Notes under the pieces: generated by a model
Seen by the model: the letters and a program-made list of their open reading frames with translations, nothing else
What the model was told of the DNA's origin: nothing
Databases searched by the model: none
In this document: piece by piece, positions 7,131-16,213 of the stretch
Numbering within the stretch: position 1 is the first letter of the stretch
Layout: the number at the start of each line of letters is the position of its first letter
Position numbers and translations under genes: made by a program
Source of the DNA: Sabulibacter ruber
Lineage (GTDB): Bacteria; Bacteroidota; Bacteroidia; Cytophagales; Hymenobacteraceae
Assembly (NCBI RefSeq): GCF_017355955.1
Contig: NZ_JAFFID010000001.1
Location: forward strand, 2,294,001 to 2,358,000
Length of the DNA: 64,000 nt
Direction: 5' to 3'

Positions 7131-9845
7131 TCAGTTTGTCACCATAAACCGGAAAGGCACGGTGTACTTTACATTCACCGCTTTGCCGTTCTGCCTGCCG
7201 GGCTTCCATTTAGGCATTTTCTGCAGGGCTTTCACAAATTCCTGATCCAGGGAAGGGTGGGCTTTTTGTAGCACCTCCACCTTGGTAACATCACCTTCGG
7301 CGGTGATAACAAAGGAAGCGATGACCGTACCATCTATCTTTGCTTTTTTAGCATCCTCAGGATACCCCACCTGCTCTGCGAAATACTTGTACATAGCCGC
7401 TTGCCCGCCCGGAAACTCCGGCATTTCCTGAACAGCGATGAATACCCGTTCATCTTGATGGGCAGTAGTGGGTTGTAGTTTTGCCGGGCTTGGCTTTCCG
7501 GCTACTACTACCTCAGTCAAAGATGCGGTACTCTTGTGTCCTTGCCTGGCAGAGGTTTGTTTTCCCTCCACGGTTACCTCATCGGCTTTTTGGGCCGAAG
7601 TATTTTTACTTGATGGGCTTACCACCCGGTAAGGAATTGTGTATTTCACCGATACCGCTTTCCCGTTCTGCATGCCTGGTTTCCAATTGGGCATCTTCTG
7701 CAGCGACTGCACGAAGGCCTGGTCCAGGCTGGGGTGCAGCTTTTTTATTACTTGTACATCGGTTACTTTCCCCTCCGGATTAATCACAAAGGAAGCCACC
7801 ATCATGCCGGAGATATTGGCCTGTTTGGCATCTTCGGGATAGGCAGTATCCTCTTTTAAGTACTTCATCATGGCCACTGCCCCACCAGGGAACTCGGGCA
7901 TTTGCTCCACGGCGATGAACACAAGATCCTTATCCTTGGCTGGGGCAGCTTCTTTCTCTGGCGCGGCGGTAGGTTTAGGTGCTTCTGCGCTGCTGGCCGA
8001 AGCTTTAGAAGAGGTACTTTCTGCACGCTGGGCCACAATTTCAAAGGGAACCAAATAGAGTACTGGCACACGCTTACCCTCTAGTTCGCCAGGGGTAAAG
8101 TTGGGCAATGCGGAAAGCACTCTCTTCAACTCCTGATCCAGGCTTGGCGATAAGCTTTGCACCACGTCTACCCGTATCACCTCACCAGAGGCAGACACCA
8201 CAAAGGCGCCTATCATGGTTCCTTCGATTTCGGAGCGTTGGGCCACAGCTGGAATCCTGAACTTATTGGCTATGAACTTTATCAACGCCTGCTCTCCTCT
8301 CGGGAATTGGGGCATTTTTTCCGCAATCATATAAATTTTCTCGCCGGTGGCCGTGGTTCTTTGCGGCATTACTATGTGGGCGGAAGCTTTGGCCTCTTGA
8401 TCAGCAGTGGCGGCCCTATGCGTTGGAGGGTAGTGATAAAGTACGATTTTTGGCAACACATTAGTCTTGCCAGACTTGGTGTTTTCCGGCCCCAAGGCCT
8501 TAGCTGCCTCTGTGGTAACGGATATTTTCTGCTGGCGGCCTTCCAGATACTCAGCGTAGCTTAGGAAGTTTCCGCTTACACTGGAAACCGAGATGGTTTC
8601 TTTAGATACAACAGCTTTGCCATCTTTCTGGGCCGGGGTCCATTTGGGCATCTGGTTCACCAATTGGGCAAATTGCGCATGAATAGCGTCTACCACTTCT
8701 GGGTCATTAGGGCGCACCTCCAACCCAAGGCTTTTGCCGTAACTTGGAGTACCATCCAGGCCTATTTCCACCTCAATGCTGCCTTTCACCTGCACAAAGT
8801 CATTCTGGTTCTTTCTCTTCTGGAAAGCTACTTGGGGCAGTACCAGATTATTTTTCACGTAGGCGTTCAGGGCTTCGCGGCCGCCGGGAAACTGGGCCGG
8901 TCCGTCCTGCACCTTGGTGGTTTTTTCTCCGTTGCTTTCAGGAACTGGAGCCGGACGCATGGCCGCAACGGCAACCAGCAGTAAGCCTGCTACCGGAATG
9001 GCCATGAGCATTCGGCTGAGTCTGGGGGATTGGTGTAGTTTTTTCATCATCTTGATTCTGGTTAAGGTGAGGGATTTATTGAGGAAGAAGTAGCTACCCA
9101 AGGGGAAATCTGCCCTTTGTAAGACCTGTTTCACCAGCAGTGAGGAATAGGCCGAGGTACCAGAAGCCTTAGCCACATGGGCATCGGCAATGAACTCGTG
9201 GGTCTGCTCTACTGCCCTTTTGTAAAGCACCAGCAGCGGATTAAACCAGAAGAGAATACCAGCCAGGGAAACCAACAACACATCCAGGGTGTGACGCTGG
9301 TCAATGTGCACCTGTTCATGTTGCAGAATGCGTTCGGTCTCTTCAGGGGTGAGGGTTTGGCTGTTGTCAAAGAAAACCCAGCGCCAGAAAGAAAAGGTAG
9401 GCATCTGCCCGTGGGTTAAGAAGACAGGTGCCCCGTTGGGCAGGAAAAAGGAAACGCCTTCTTCTTTGACGTAGCGCCTGAGGCGGATTACCTGCACCAG
9501 AAACCTGATCCCGAAAAACAACACCCCCAGGCCATAGACTGCATACAGGAGGCTCCAGAAAGGGAAGGGTTCTTCCGGAGCTACCACAACCTGGTCAGCT
9601 GCCATAGGCACATAGGCAACGGGAGCGTCCAGTATCACCACGGGTTCTTCGGGTTCCTGCGGCCACAAAGAAATGCCCGGCAAATTGGAGAGCGGCACCA
9701 GAAAAGACAGAAAGAGCGCAGCCAGTAGGTAGAAGCGGTTAAACTGGAAACTGGTCTCCCGTTTCAACACCAGCGCATAGAAGAGGAAAAACAAAATCAG
9801 GCCAGCGCCTGACTCCAGCAGGTACTGCAGCAGGGCCTCATTCAT
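7131..9845 (-). CDS. BlaR1-like M56 metallopeptidase with four TonB C-terminal domains
   Basis: A 904-residue membrane protein. The N-terminal part has helices at about 10-30 and 33-50 and further segments near 95-110 and 190-210. The gluzincin site HEQVH lies near 176-180, with Glu in HEFIADAHV as third ligand, as in BlaR1/MecR1 sensor proteases. A last helix (about 280-295) is followed by four tandem TonB C-terminal domains starting near residues 318, 512, 650 and 810, each opening with FPxG and closing with an MPxWxPG-like motif. In Bacteroidota such proteins pair with a BlaI repressor; here the blaI gene overlaps by 8 nt upstream. The inducing signal is unknown, and the TonB domains may bind outer-membrane receptors or cell wall. 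Confidence 0.92.
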   Translation of the reverse strand: MNEALLQYLLESGAGLILFFLFYALVLKRETSFQFNRFYLLAALFLSFLVPLSNLPGISLWPQEPEEPVVILDAPVAYVPMAADQVVVAPEEPFPFWSLLYAVYGLGVLFFGIRFLVQVIRLRRYVKEEGVSFFLPNGAPVFLTHGQMPTFSFWRWVFFDNSQTLTPEETERILQHEQVHIDQRHTLDVLLVSLAGILFWFNPLLVLYKRAVEQTHEFIADAHVAKASGTSAYSSLLVKQVLQRADFPLGSYFFLNKSLTLTRIKMMKKLHQSPRLSRMLMAIPVAGLLLVAVAAMRPAPVPESNGEKTTKVQDGPAQFPGGREALNAYVKNNLVLPQVAFQKRKNQNDFVQVKGSIEVEIGLDGTPSYGKSLGLEVRPNDPEVVDAIHAQFAQLVNQMPKWTPAQKDGKAVVSKETISVSSVSGNFLSYAEYLEGRQQKISVTTEAAKALGPENTKSGKTNVLPKIVLYHYPPTHRAATADQEAKASAHIVMPQRTTATGEKIYMIAEKMPQFPRGEQALIKFIANKFRIPAVAQRSEIEGTMIGAFVVSASGEVIRVDVVQSLSPSLDQELKRVLSALPNFTPGELEGKRVPVLYLVPFEIVAQRAESTSSKASASSAEAPKPTAAPEKEAAPAKDKDLVFIAVEQMPEFPGGAVAMMKYLKEDTAYPEDAKQANISGMMVASFVINPEGKVTDVQVIKKLHPSLDQAFVQSLQKMPNWKPGMQNGKAVSVKYTIPYRVVSPSSKNTSAQKADEVTVEGKQTSARQGHKSTASLTEVVVAGKPSPAKLQPTTAHQDERVFIAVQEMPEFPGGQAAMYKYFAEQVGYPEDAKKAKIDGTVIASFVITAEGDVTKVEVLQKAHPSLDQEFVKALQKMPKWKPGRQNGKAVNVKYTVPFRFMVTN

Positions 9846-10215
9846 TTTCTTCTTTGTTTAGGTCGTCTTTGACATGCTTCAGCATTTCTTCCAGATCCTG
9901 CAGGTCCATGTTCTCTTCTTTGGCAAAAAAGGATACCAACCGCTTGAACGACCCTCCAAAATAGCCGCTCACAAAGTTCTTGAGGTAGAAGTGCCGGTAA
10001 TCGTCGCGGTTGATGAGCGGATAATACTCATGGGTCTTGCCATAGGCCTTGTACCCTACAAAGCCTTTCTTCTCCAGAATGCGCACGATGGTGGAAACCG
10101 TATTGTAGGCAGGTTTGGGCTCGGGCAGTTGGTCCAGGATGTCTTTGACGAAGCCCTGCCCCAGGTTCCAGAGAATCTGCATAACCTGTTCTTCTGCTTT
10201 GGTTAGCTCTTTCAT
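9838..10215 (-). CDS. BlaI/MecI/CopY family transcriptional repressor
   Basis: A 125-residue winged-helix repressor: LTKAEEQVMQILW is the typical BlaI N-terminus and TVSTIVRILEKKGFV is the recognition helix region. The C-terminal half (about 85-125) is helical and acidic, as needed for dimerisation. In the known family, cleavage by the partner M56 protease relieves repression; the partner is encoded directly downstream with an 8-nt overlap. A triple dyad just upstream of the start codon is a strong candidate for its own operator. The regulated signal need not be a beta-lactam, since no beta-lactamase gene is nearby. Confidence 0.95.
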   Translation of the reverse strand: MKELTKAEEQVMQILWNLGQGFVKDILDQLPEPKPAYNTVSTIVRILEKKGFVGYKAYGKTHEYYPLINRDDYRHFYLKNFVSGYFGGSFKRLVSFFAKEENMDLQDLEEMLKHVKDDLNKEENE

Positions 10216-10248
10216 GATGATGTCAGGAAGGTGATGGATTGAAGATAT

Positions 10249-10284
10249 AACTAAATACTTAGTTTACAAACTAAAGTTTTAGTT
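10249..10284. promoter_or_regulatory. Candidate BlaI operator, three overlapping AACTAA/TTAGTT dyads
   Basis: Between about 34 and 69 nt upstream of the blaI start codon lie three interlocked dyads: AACTAA-N4-TTAGTT at 10249-10264, TTAGTTT-AC-AAACTAA at 10259-10274, and AACTAA-N4-TTAGTT at 10269-10284. The 10-nt register places them on one DNA face. Autoregulation is inferred from position and from how BlaI-type repressors work. The sequence differs from the classical TACA/TGTA BlaI box. Confidence 0.7.
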
Positions 10285-10370
10285 ATTAAAAATATTTTCT
10301 TCTCCTCCTGCCCGAAAGCTCCGCAGCGTAGAATCAAAAAGAGTAAACATTTAAGAAGAAAGCGATAGCT

Positions 10371-10406
10371 GTTCTGGGCTTAATTTCGCCAGAACAGGCC
10401 TAAAAC
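10371..10406. repeat. 36-nt dispersed palindrome, copy 6
   Basis: GTTCTGGGC...AACAGGCCTAAAAC. It lies between the blaI promoter region and the 3' end of the neighbouring TonB-repeat gene. Confidence 0.85.
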
Positions 10407-10501
10407 GCCCATAGCAGTCTGCTCCAACCTATTCATTGGAGGAGAAAGGAAGATCATCTTGCTAGGAATAGAGAGCGGTGAGATATTAAATGAGAGGGCT
10501 T

Positions 10502-12478
10502 CTACCAATTGCCTACGGGCGTAATGGTGCCATTTGCCACCATAAAAGGAATCTTCAGTTTTACAGATACCCTGCTGCGGTCCAGCATCCCGGGTTTCCA
10601 GGCGGGCATCTGCCGGAACACTTTCAGGAGCGCCTCGTCCACGCCGGGGTGCACCTTTTGCTCCAATTGCAAGGCCTGCACCTCTCCTTTGGAATTGATG
10701 ATGAAACTCAGGACAATGGTTCCTTCTACTTTCTCCTGTCTGGCCTCTGCCGGAAAAACAAGGTTCTTTACAATATACCTCTGAAATCCTTCCCTTCCGC
10801 CCGGAAATTCAGGGCGCTGTTCAACCCCAAGGTATACTTTCTCTTCATACACCTCTTCCACCTGGGCACGCCTTTCGCCCTCCGTAACCTCATAGGCGAA
10901 GGAATGGAGAACCGGCACTGGTTTTCCGCCATGTTGGGCCGGCTTCCAGAGGGGCATTTGCTCCAGCGCTTTCACCACCACCTTGTTAAAATCTGGGTGC
11001 AGGGTTTTAGTTATCCTGATGTCTTTTACCTGGCCGGTCTCGGAGATCTGAAACTCGGCTTCAAAGGTTCCTGCCACTTTCATCTGTTTGGCATCTTCCA
11101 GGGAGGCCTTGTGTGCCTTCATAAACTCCCATAAAGCTGTTTCTCCTCCCGGGAACTCCGGCATGGTTTCTACGGCAGGAGGATTTTTCTCCTGCCTGGC
11201 AGCTAATCTGGCGTTTATCTGATGCTGGTCTGCGAACCCTTCCCAAGTGGGCTGATAGTACCTTTGTTTTGGTGGCTCATGCATATCCTTCAACGTGACC
11301 GTATTGTTTGCCACCTGGAAGGAAAGTCGCCTCCGTACGCTCACCAATTTACCCTCTACTTTACCAGGTCTCCAGGCCGGCATTTTCTTCACCGCTTCCA
11401 TGATAGCCAGGTCCACTTCAGGATGCACCTTTTCCAGAATCTCCAGACGACCTGCTTTTCCTTGCGAATCCAGGACAAAGAATAAGGAAAAGACTCCCTC
11501 GGCTTTGGCTTTGCGGGCACCCTCAGGATACACGATAGTGGCCGAGAAGAACTTCTCCAGCGCAGCCTTGCCACCCGGGAAACTGGGCTCAATATCGGCG
11601 TTGAGATAAACCACTTCGGTCAGAAACAGCTTTTCCTGCTCTTTATCCTGGGCATCTGTAGCGTCTGGGTTCACCCCCAGAGAAAAGGTGAGCGAAAGAG
11701 GGCGAGGCTTCCCATTTTGCTCCTTCACCTGCCAGAGCGGCATGCTTTTCAAAGCTTTCACCACCGCCTTGTCAAAACTGGAGTGCAAGGGTCTTATCAC
11801 CCGCACCTCCGTCACCTTGCCGGTTTCAGAGATCCCAAACTGCACCACAAAGAAACCCTGGACACCCGTTTTGCGGGCATCGGGCAAAAAGGCGTTGCTT
11901 TCTCTCATGTACTGCCAAAACGCCTTTTCACCGCCCGGGAACTCCAAGGCCTGGTTGATTACCAAGGATTCTTTCTCATTTCCGTTGGCCAGAACAGAGG
12001 CCACGGCTGCTTTGGGAGGAATTCCTTTCCAAACCACTCTGAAGGGCACCGATGACCTGACGGCTACGGGTTCTCCGTTTTGCTTACCTGGTTTCCAGAG
12101 GGGCATGGAAGAAATTACGCGCACCAGCTCTGCGTCCAAAGACGGCACCAACTTCTTGACCACTTCTACCTGCGTCACCTTGCCTTCTTTAGAAATCACG
12201 AACGATGCCACCATGGTACCGCTGAGAGAATCTACCGTAAAATCTGGTTTGATCTGGAAATTGTCTGTCAGGTACTTGAGCATGGCACTCTGCCCGCCCG
12301 GGAACTCCGGCATCTGCTCTGCCGCCACGTACACTTTCTCTTCTTTTGCCTGCTCCTGGGCTACCACAATTGGGCTTGTACAAATACCTGCCAGGAACAG
12401 AACCAGGAAACAGAATGCCTTAGCCGGCAGAAAAGGCCAGAGCTGCCCAAGTATTCGTTTTATCGTCATGCAGAACAT
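10502..12478 (-). CDS. Secreted protein with five tandem TonB C-terminal domains
   Basis: A 658-residue protein (655 if started at the second ATG, 12469) with an N-terminal hydrophobic signal (LVLFLAGICTSPIVVAQ). After it come five repeats of the TonB C-terminal fold, starting near residues 58, 178, 299, 439 and 557. Each opens with a xxFPGGxxA motif and carries a conserved HPxxDxxxxxxxxxMPxWxPG-like segment. No proline-rich TonB spacer or M56 domain is present, so it is not a normal energy transducer. The repeats resemble those of the M56 sensor encoded next door, which suggests a duplicated or cooperating partner. Function is unknown; binding of TonB boxes or of peptidoglycan is conjecture. 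Confidence 0.88.
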   Translation of the reverse strand: MFCMTIKRILGQLWPFLPAKAFCFLVLFLAGICTSPIVVAQEQAKEEKVYVAAEQMPEFPGGQSAMLKYLTDNFQIKPDFTVDSLSGTMVASFVISKEGKVTQVEVVKKLVPSLDAELVRVISSMPLWKPGKQNGEPVAVRSSVPFRVVWKGIPPKAAVASVLANGNEKESLVINQALEFPGGEKAFWQYMRESNAFLPDARKTGVQGFFVVQFGISETGKVTEVRVIRPLHSSFDKAVVKALKSMPLWQVKEQNGKPRPLSLTFSLGVNPDATDAQDKEQEKLFLTEVVYLNADIEPSFPGGKAALEKFFSATIVYPEGARKAKAEGVFSLFFVLDSQGKAGRLEILEKVHPEVDLAIMEAVKKMPAWRPGKVEGKLVSVRRRLSFQVANNTVTLKDMHEPPKQRYYQPTWEGFADQHQINARLAARQEKNPPAVETMPEFPGGETALWEFMKAHKASLEDAKQMKVAGTFEAEFQISETGQVKDIRITKTLHPDFNKVVVKALEQMPLWKPAQHGGKPVPVLHSFAYEVTEGERRAQVEEVYEEKVYLGVEQRPEFPGGREGFQRYIVKNLVFPAEARQEKVEGTIVLSFIINSKGEVQALQLEQKVHPGVDEALLKVFRQMPAWKPGMLDRSRVSVKLKIPFMVANGTITPVGNW

Positions 12479-12758
12479 GGTAGTAGTTTTGAAGAAGAGG
12501 CCGAAAACTCAGGCAGAGACAGAGGCATCTGAAGAGTTCTTGCTCTTGAATATAGGATAAAGCATTTATATAATATTAAATTTTTAAAAAAGAATTAAAC
12601 TGCCATTGCCTCATCCAGGACTTGGTTTTTCAGGTTTTACCAACCCTGGTGCTACTAAGAGGCCAAACAGTTTGACCTTCCTTACCCATACTTTTCCTAC
12701 CTTGGAGTGCCGCCTCAGCCTACATGTTCCGGAAGAATGCTAATATTGCGGTGTTGAT
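12479..12758. other. Intergenic region between divergent genes
   Basis: 280 nt with an AT-rich block at about 12556-12600 upstream of the TonB-repeat gene, which probably holds its promoter. No ORF, palindrome copy or RNA gene was recognised. Confidence 0.6.
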
Positions 12759-13886
12759 ATGAAAATAGGATACGACGCGAAACGCGCTTTTACCAATACC
12801 TCTGGCCTGGGCAACTACAGCCGCTTTGTCATTTCTGGCATGATGGTGCACTTTTCCAAAGATGAATACTCCCTGTTCACGCCGCGCAAGAATGATCTGT
12901 TCAAGAACTTCTTTCCGCCGGTGGCCAAAACACAGGTAGTACTGCCTAACGGACTGGGGAAGCGGTTTTCTTCTATCTGGCGCACGTTTGGGTTGCGCGC
13001 CGCCCTTCCCAAACATGGCGTGCAGGTGTACCACGGGCTCAGCAACGAGCTGCCGTACGGACTGGACCGGCAGAAAACCAAACTGGTGGTAACCATCCAT
13101 GACCTGATTTTCCTGCGGTTCCCGGAGCTGTACCCCACCATTGACCGCTATATCTACCGCAAGAAGTTCAAAGACGCCTGCGATGCTGCGCACCAGATCA
13201 TTGCCATCAGTGAGCAGACGGCCCAGGATTTAGAGGAATTCTTTGGCGTGACGCGGGAAAAGGTGCAAGTGGTGTACCAGGACTGCGATCCCGTTTTTCA
13301 GCAGTTTCTGGAAAAAGAGGCTTTAAACGCTATTCAGGAGAAGTACCAGTTGCCCGCGCAGTTTATCCTGTGCGTGGGTACGCTGGAACGCCGCAAAAAC
13401 CAGTTGCATCTGCTCAAAGGCTGGCTGGCGGCGGGCACGCCTGTTCCGCTGGTGTTCATCGGTCGGAAAACCGAGTACCACAAAGAAATGCTGGCATTCA
13501 TTCAGCAGCATGACCTGGAGCAGAAGGTCCTGTTTCTGCCCTACATTCCTTTTGAGGAACTGCCGGCTATTTACCAGCTGGCTACCTTGTTTGTGTACCC
13601 GTCCATTTTTGAAGGATTCGGTATTCCCATTGTGGAAGCGCTCAACAGCGGGGTTCCGGTGATTACGTCTACCGGTTCCTGCTTTTCAGAGGCGGGCGGC
13701 TCAGCGGCCCGCTACGTATCCCCCACCGATGCAGAAGCCCTGGCCCAGGCCATCCAGGAAATCCTTTCCAGCTCTGAGCTGCAAAAGCAAATGGTGAAAC
13801 TGGGCCTGGAGCACGTCCAGACATTCCGGCCCGAGGTCACCATTCCGCAATTGCACCAGGTCTATGAGCGGGTTCTGGAACAATAA
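12759..13886 (+). CDS. Glycosyltransferase family 4 (GT-B) protein
   Basis: A 375-residue cytosolic GT-B enzyme that would transfer a sugar from a nucleotide donor to a glycan or lipid acceptor; the substrates cannot be told from sequence. The acceptor domain starts MKIGYDAKRAFTNTSGLGNYSR, with the glycine-rich loop typical of mannosyl- and glucosyltransferases. The donor domain holds CVGTLERRKN (about 205) and the E-x7-E motif in EGFGIPIVEAL (about 284-294), the GT4 signature. No other polysaccharide genes are adjacent, so it is an isolated gene. Confidence 0.92.
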   Translation: MKIGYDAKRAFTNTSGLGNYSRFVISGMMVHFSKDEYSLFTPRKNDLFKNFFPPVAKTQVVLPNGLGKRFSSIWRTFGLRAALPKHGVQVYHGLSNELPYGLDRQKTKLVVTIHDLIFLRFPELYPTIDRYIYRKKFKDACDAAHQIIAISEQTAQDLEEFFGVTREKVQVVYQDCDPVFQQFLEKEALNAIQEKYQLPAQFILCVGTLERRKNQLHLLKGWLAAGTPVPLVFIGRKTEYHKEMLAFIQQHDLEQKVLFLPYIPFEELPAIYQLATLFVYPSIFEGFGIPIVEALNSGVPVITSTGSCFSEAGGSAARYVSPTDAEALAQAIQEILSSSELQKQMVKLGLEHVQTFRPEVTIPQLHQVYERVLEQ

Positions 13887-13914
13887 GCATTGCCGTAAAG
13901 CTTCTTAGGCATAC

Positions 13915-14385
13915 TTAGGCCTTTATTTTTGCCAACTGTAAATGCAGGATAGGGTGAGGCATGCCCAAACTGTCTACCTCTGAGCGGCTCACTACTTCAA
14001 AGCCCTGGTGCAGGTAAAAGCCAACCGCCTGCTCGTTCTCCTCATTCACATCAACCTTGGTGATTTTCCCGTGCTGGATGGCATGCTCCAGCAGACGTTT
14101 TCCTATTCCTTTGCCTCGGGCCGCCGGGTGCAGGAACAGCATTTCCAGTTTGTCTTCTGCCACGCCGGAGAAACCCAGGATTTTTCCTTCTAGGTCCTTT
14201 GCACAGGTCAGTTGCATGAGCCACAGGAATTCATCTAAGATCAGCGGCCGGAAAAACTGAATCTCGTCTTCGGTTACAAAGTGGTGCGTAGCTCTTACGG
14301 ATGCTTCCCAAACCTCTACTACTTCCTTGTACTCTGCGGGGGACACACTTACCAGGCTAATGGCCGGGGTTTCTGTCTGGAACAT
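13915..14385 (-). CDS. GNAT family N-acetyltransferase
   Basis: A 156-residue protein with the GNAT acetyl-CoA fold. The pyrophosphate-binding motif A is visible as LEMLFLHPAARGKGIGKRLL (Q/RxxGxG/A type), followed by the beta-5 strand KVDVNEENEQAVGFYLHQGF and a C-terminal GMPHPILHLQL, as in the E. coli YjaB/YiaC group. The reading frame extends 35 codons upstream, but those codons include palindrome sequence and lack GNAT character, so the ATG at 14385 is preferred. The acceptor substrate is unknown. Confidence 0.9.
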   Translation of the reverse strand: MFQTETPAISLVSVSPAEYKEVVEVWEASVRATHHFVTEDEIQFFRPLILDEFLWLMQLTCAKDLEGKILGFSGVAEDKLEMLFLHPAARGKGIGKRLLEHAIQHGKITKVDVNEENEQAVGFYLHQGFEVVSRSEVDSLGMPHPILHLQLAKIKA

Positions 14386-14547
14386 TTGTTTTGGGGGTGT
14401 TTTCAGATAAAGACACCTGAAACCCGGTTCTAACCTATGCCCAAAGCAAAATATTCTCCAACAACTTCGCTGAGAGTTATATAGAGACACAAACGAAACC
14501 AGGCAACAGGAACTCTAGGGCTGGAAAGCACCGTAGAAATGCCTCCC

Positions 14548-14583
14548 GTTTCACGCCTGTTTCGCCCGATTCTGGAGTAAAAC
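14548..14583. repeat. 36-nt dispersed palindrome, copy 7 (diverged)
   Basis: Left half GTTTCACGCCTGTTTCG is good, right half degraded but ending TAAAAC at the exact family length. It lies between the divergent GNAT and M16 genes. Confidence 0.65.
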
Positions 14584-14623
14584 GAATAACGCGAAAACTT
14601 CACCATTTCACGCCAAACCTCCG

Positions 14624-14631
14624 TACCTTTG
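14624..14631 (+). promoter_or_regulatory. Bacteroidota -7 promoter box (TACCTTTG)
   Basis: Matches the TAnnTTTG consensus of the Bacteroidota housekeeping sigma factor, about 72 nt before the M16 protease start. Confidence 0.6.
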
Positions 14632-14702
14632 CAGGCTGCGCTTTTCCTTCTTGGGATGAATTTTGGCGCAGCAGTGTTTTACTTGTAAACGCAACACAGA
14701 AA

Positions 14703-15944
14703 TTGACGAAACAACCTGATTATAATATCCATACCTTATCTAACGGCATAAGAGTGCTGCACAAACAGGTGCCGCACACTAAGATTGCCCACTGCGGTTT
14801 CATGATGGACATTGGCTCCAGAGATGAGTTGCCGCATGAACAAGGACTGGCCCACTTCTGGGAACACATGGCTTTCAAGGGCACCCAGAAACGGAAATCC
14901 TTCCACATCCTGAACCGGCTGGAAAGCGTGGGCGGCGAACTGAACGCCTACACCACCAAAGAGAAGATCAGCTTTTACGCCTCGGTGCTGGAAAACCACT
15001 TTGAGAAGGCCTTTGACCTGCTCACCGACATCACCTTCAACTCCACGTTTCCGGCCAAGGAAATTGAAAAAGAGCGTGGCGTGATTCTGGAAGAGATGTC
15101 TATGTACCAGGATACCCCGGAAGACGCCATCATTGACGAGTTTGACGGCGTGGTGTTCCGGAACCATCCGTTGGGGAGCAACATCCTGGGCACCCGCGAG
15201 AGCGTGAGCAGCTTTACCCGCGAGAACTTCCAGGCGTTCATTGACCGGAACCTGAGCACCGATAAGCTGGTGTTCTGCTCGGTGAGCAACTGGCCCATGG
15301 AGCGCGTGGTAAAACTAGCCGAAAAGTACCTGGGCCACCTTCAGAGCAAGATCCAGCCCCGGGAACGGTTGCTGTTCCAGGATTACCAGCCTCAGACCCT
15401 GGTCATTGAAAAAGCCATTCAGCAGGCGCACTGCGTGATTGGCTGCCCGGCATACGCGCTTTCAGACCCCAGACGGCTTACGTTCTTCATGCTGGTGAAC
15501 ATTCTGGGGGGGCCGGGCATGAACTCTAGGCTGAACCTGGCCGTGCGCGAAAAACATGGCCTAGTGTACACCATTGACGCCAACTACTCTACTTACATAG
15601 ATACCGGGCTGTTCGGGATTTACTTTGGAACGGAGAAAAAGCAACTGAAACGCACCACGGGTCTGGTGCTGAAAGAACTGAAGCTCCTTCGTGAAAAACC
15701 CCTGGGTTCAGTGCAGTTGCACACCGCCAAGGAACAGCTCATGGGCCAGTTAGCCATGGCCGAAGAAAGCAACATGGGCTTTATGATGATGATGGGCAAA
15801 AGCATCCTGGACCTGAACATGGTAGAAAGCCTGAACGACATCTTCGGGCAGATCCGCCAGGTACAGGCCGGTGACCTCATGGAAATCGCTAATGAAACCC
15901 TGCGCGAGGAAAACCTGAGCTTCCTGCAGTATGTACCACAGTAA
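14703..15944 (+). CDS. M16 family zinc metallopeptidase (pitrilysin type)
   Basis: A 413-residue peptidase of the mitochondrial-processing-peptidase-like M16B group. The inverted zinc motif HFWEH is at residues 51-55, and the distal Glu ligand is in the RGVILEEMSM stretch about 75 residues later. The C-terminal half repeats the fold without a zinc site (HCVIGCPAYALSD, MNSRLNLAVREKHGLVY), which contains the R/Y pair used for substrate binding. No signal peptide is present. TTG at 14703 is the only start giving the conserved N-terminus; no in-frame ATG lies just upstream. Confidence 0.95.
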   Translation: MTKQPDYNIHTLSNGIRVLHKQVPHTKIAHCGFMMDIGSRDELPHEQGLAHFWEHMAFKGTQKRKSFHILNRLESVGGELNAYTTKEKISFYASVLENHFEKAFDLLTDITFNSTFPAKEIEKERGVILEEMSMYQDTPEDAIIDEFDGVVFRNHPLGSNILGTRESVSSFTRENFQAFIDRNLSTDKLVFCSVSNWPMERVVKLAEKYLGHLQSKIQPRERLLFQDYQPQTLVIEKAIQQAHCVIGCPAYALSDPRRLTFFMLVNILGGPGMNSRLNLAVREKHGLVYTIDANYSTYIDTGLFGIYFGTEKKQLKRTTGLVLKELKLLREKPLGSVQLHTAKEQLMGQLAMAEESNMGFMMMMGKSILDLNMVESLNDIFGQIRQVQAGDLMEIANETLREENLSFLQYVPQ

Positions 15945-16000
15945 ACTCCCAAAGTCTCTTTAAGCGTAGAGAGACAGTATCATAACTTCTACCGATGATC

Positions 16001-16041
16001 AAAACAGAGAAGGGCCGCAGATTGCGGCCCTTCTCTGTTTT
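16001..16041. terminator. Bidirectional intrinsic terminator
   Basis: AAAACAGAGAAGGGCCGCA / TGCGGCCCTTCTCTGTTTT stem, symmetrical A- and T-tracts. It serves the M16 gene and abuts the stop codon of the small minus-strand ORF. Confidence 0.92.
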
Positions 16042-16213
16042 AGGCGTTCCTGATAGACCAAATTCCTTCTTTGATTACATCAACCAGAGCAACACCTTTT
16101 AAAAGCATTATCATAGTGCCTTTGCCAGGCTCCTGTCTACCTAAAGAATACTTCTGCTTACCCTTCGTCTTTCCTGACACTCGCACCATGCTATTAGTAT
16201 CCTGAGTCGTCAT
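16040..16213 (-). CDS. Possible 57-residue basic protein
   Basis: An ATG-initiated frame on the minus strand, starting MTTQDTNSMVRVSGKTKGK and ending LVDVIKEGIWSIRNA. It has a basic, Gly/Lys-rich N-terminal half and a hydrophobic MIMLLKGVALVDVI core. The stop codon overlaps the T-tract edge of a strong bidirectional terminator, and AT-rich DNA that could hold a promoter lies upstream. Codon choice is unremarkable. I recognise no family, and random occurrence cannot be excluded at this length. Confidence 0.4.
   Translation of the reverse strand: MTTQDTNSMVRVSGKTKGKQKYSLGRQEPGKGTMIMLLKGVALVDVIKEGIWSIRNA

Noticed and set aside
10490..12560. Plus-strand frames of 112-290 codons over the TonB-repeat gene
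   Set aside because: Low-complexity, repeat-mirroring translations opposite a well supported gene.
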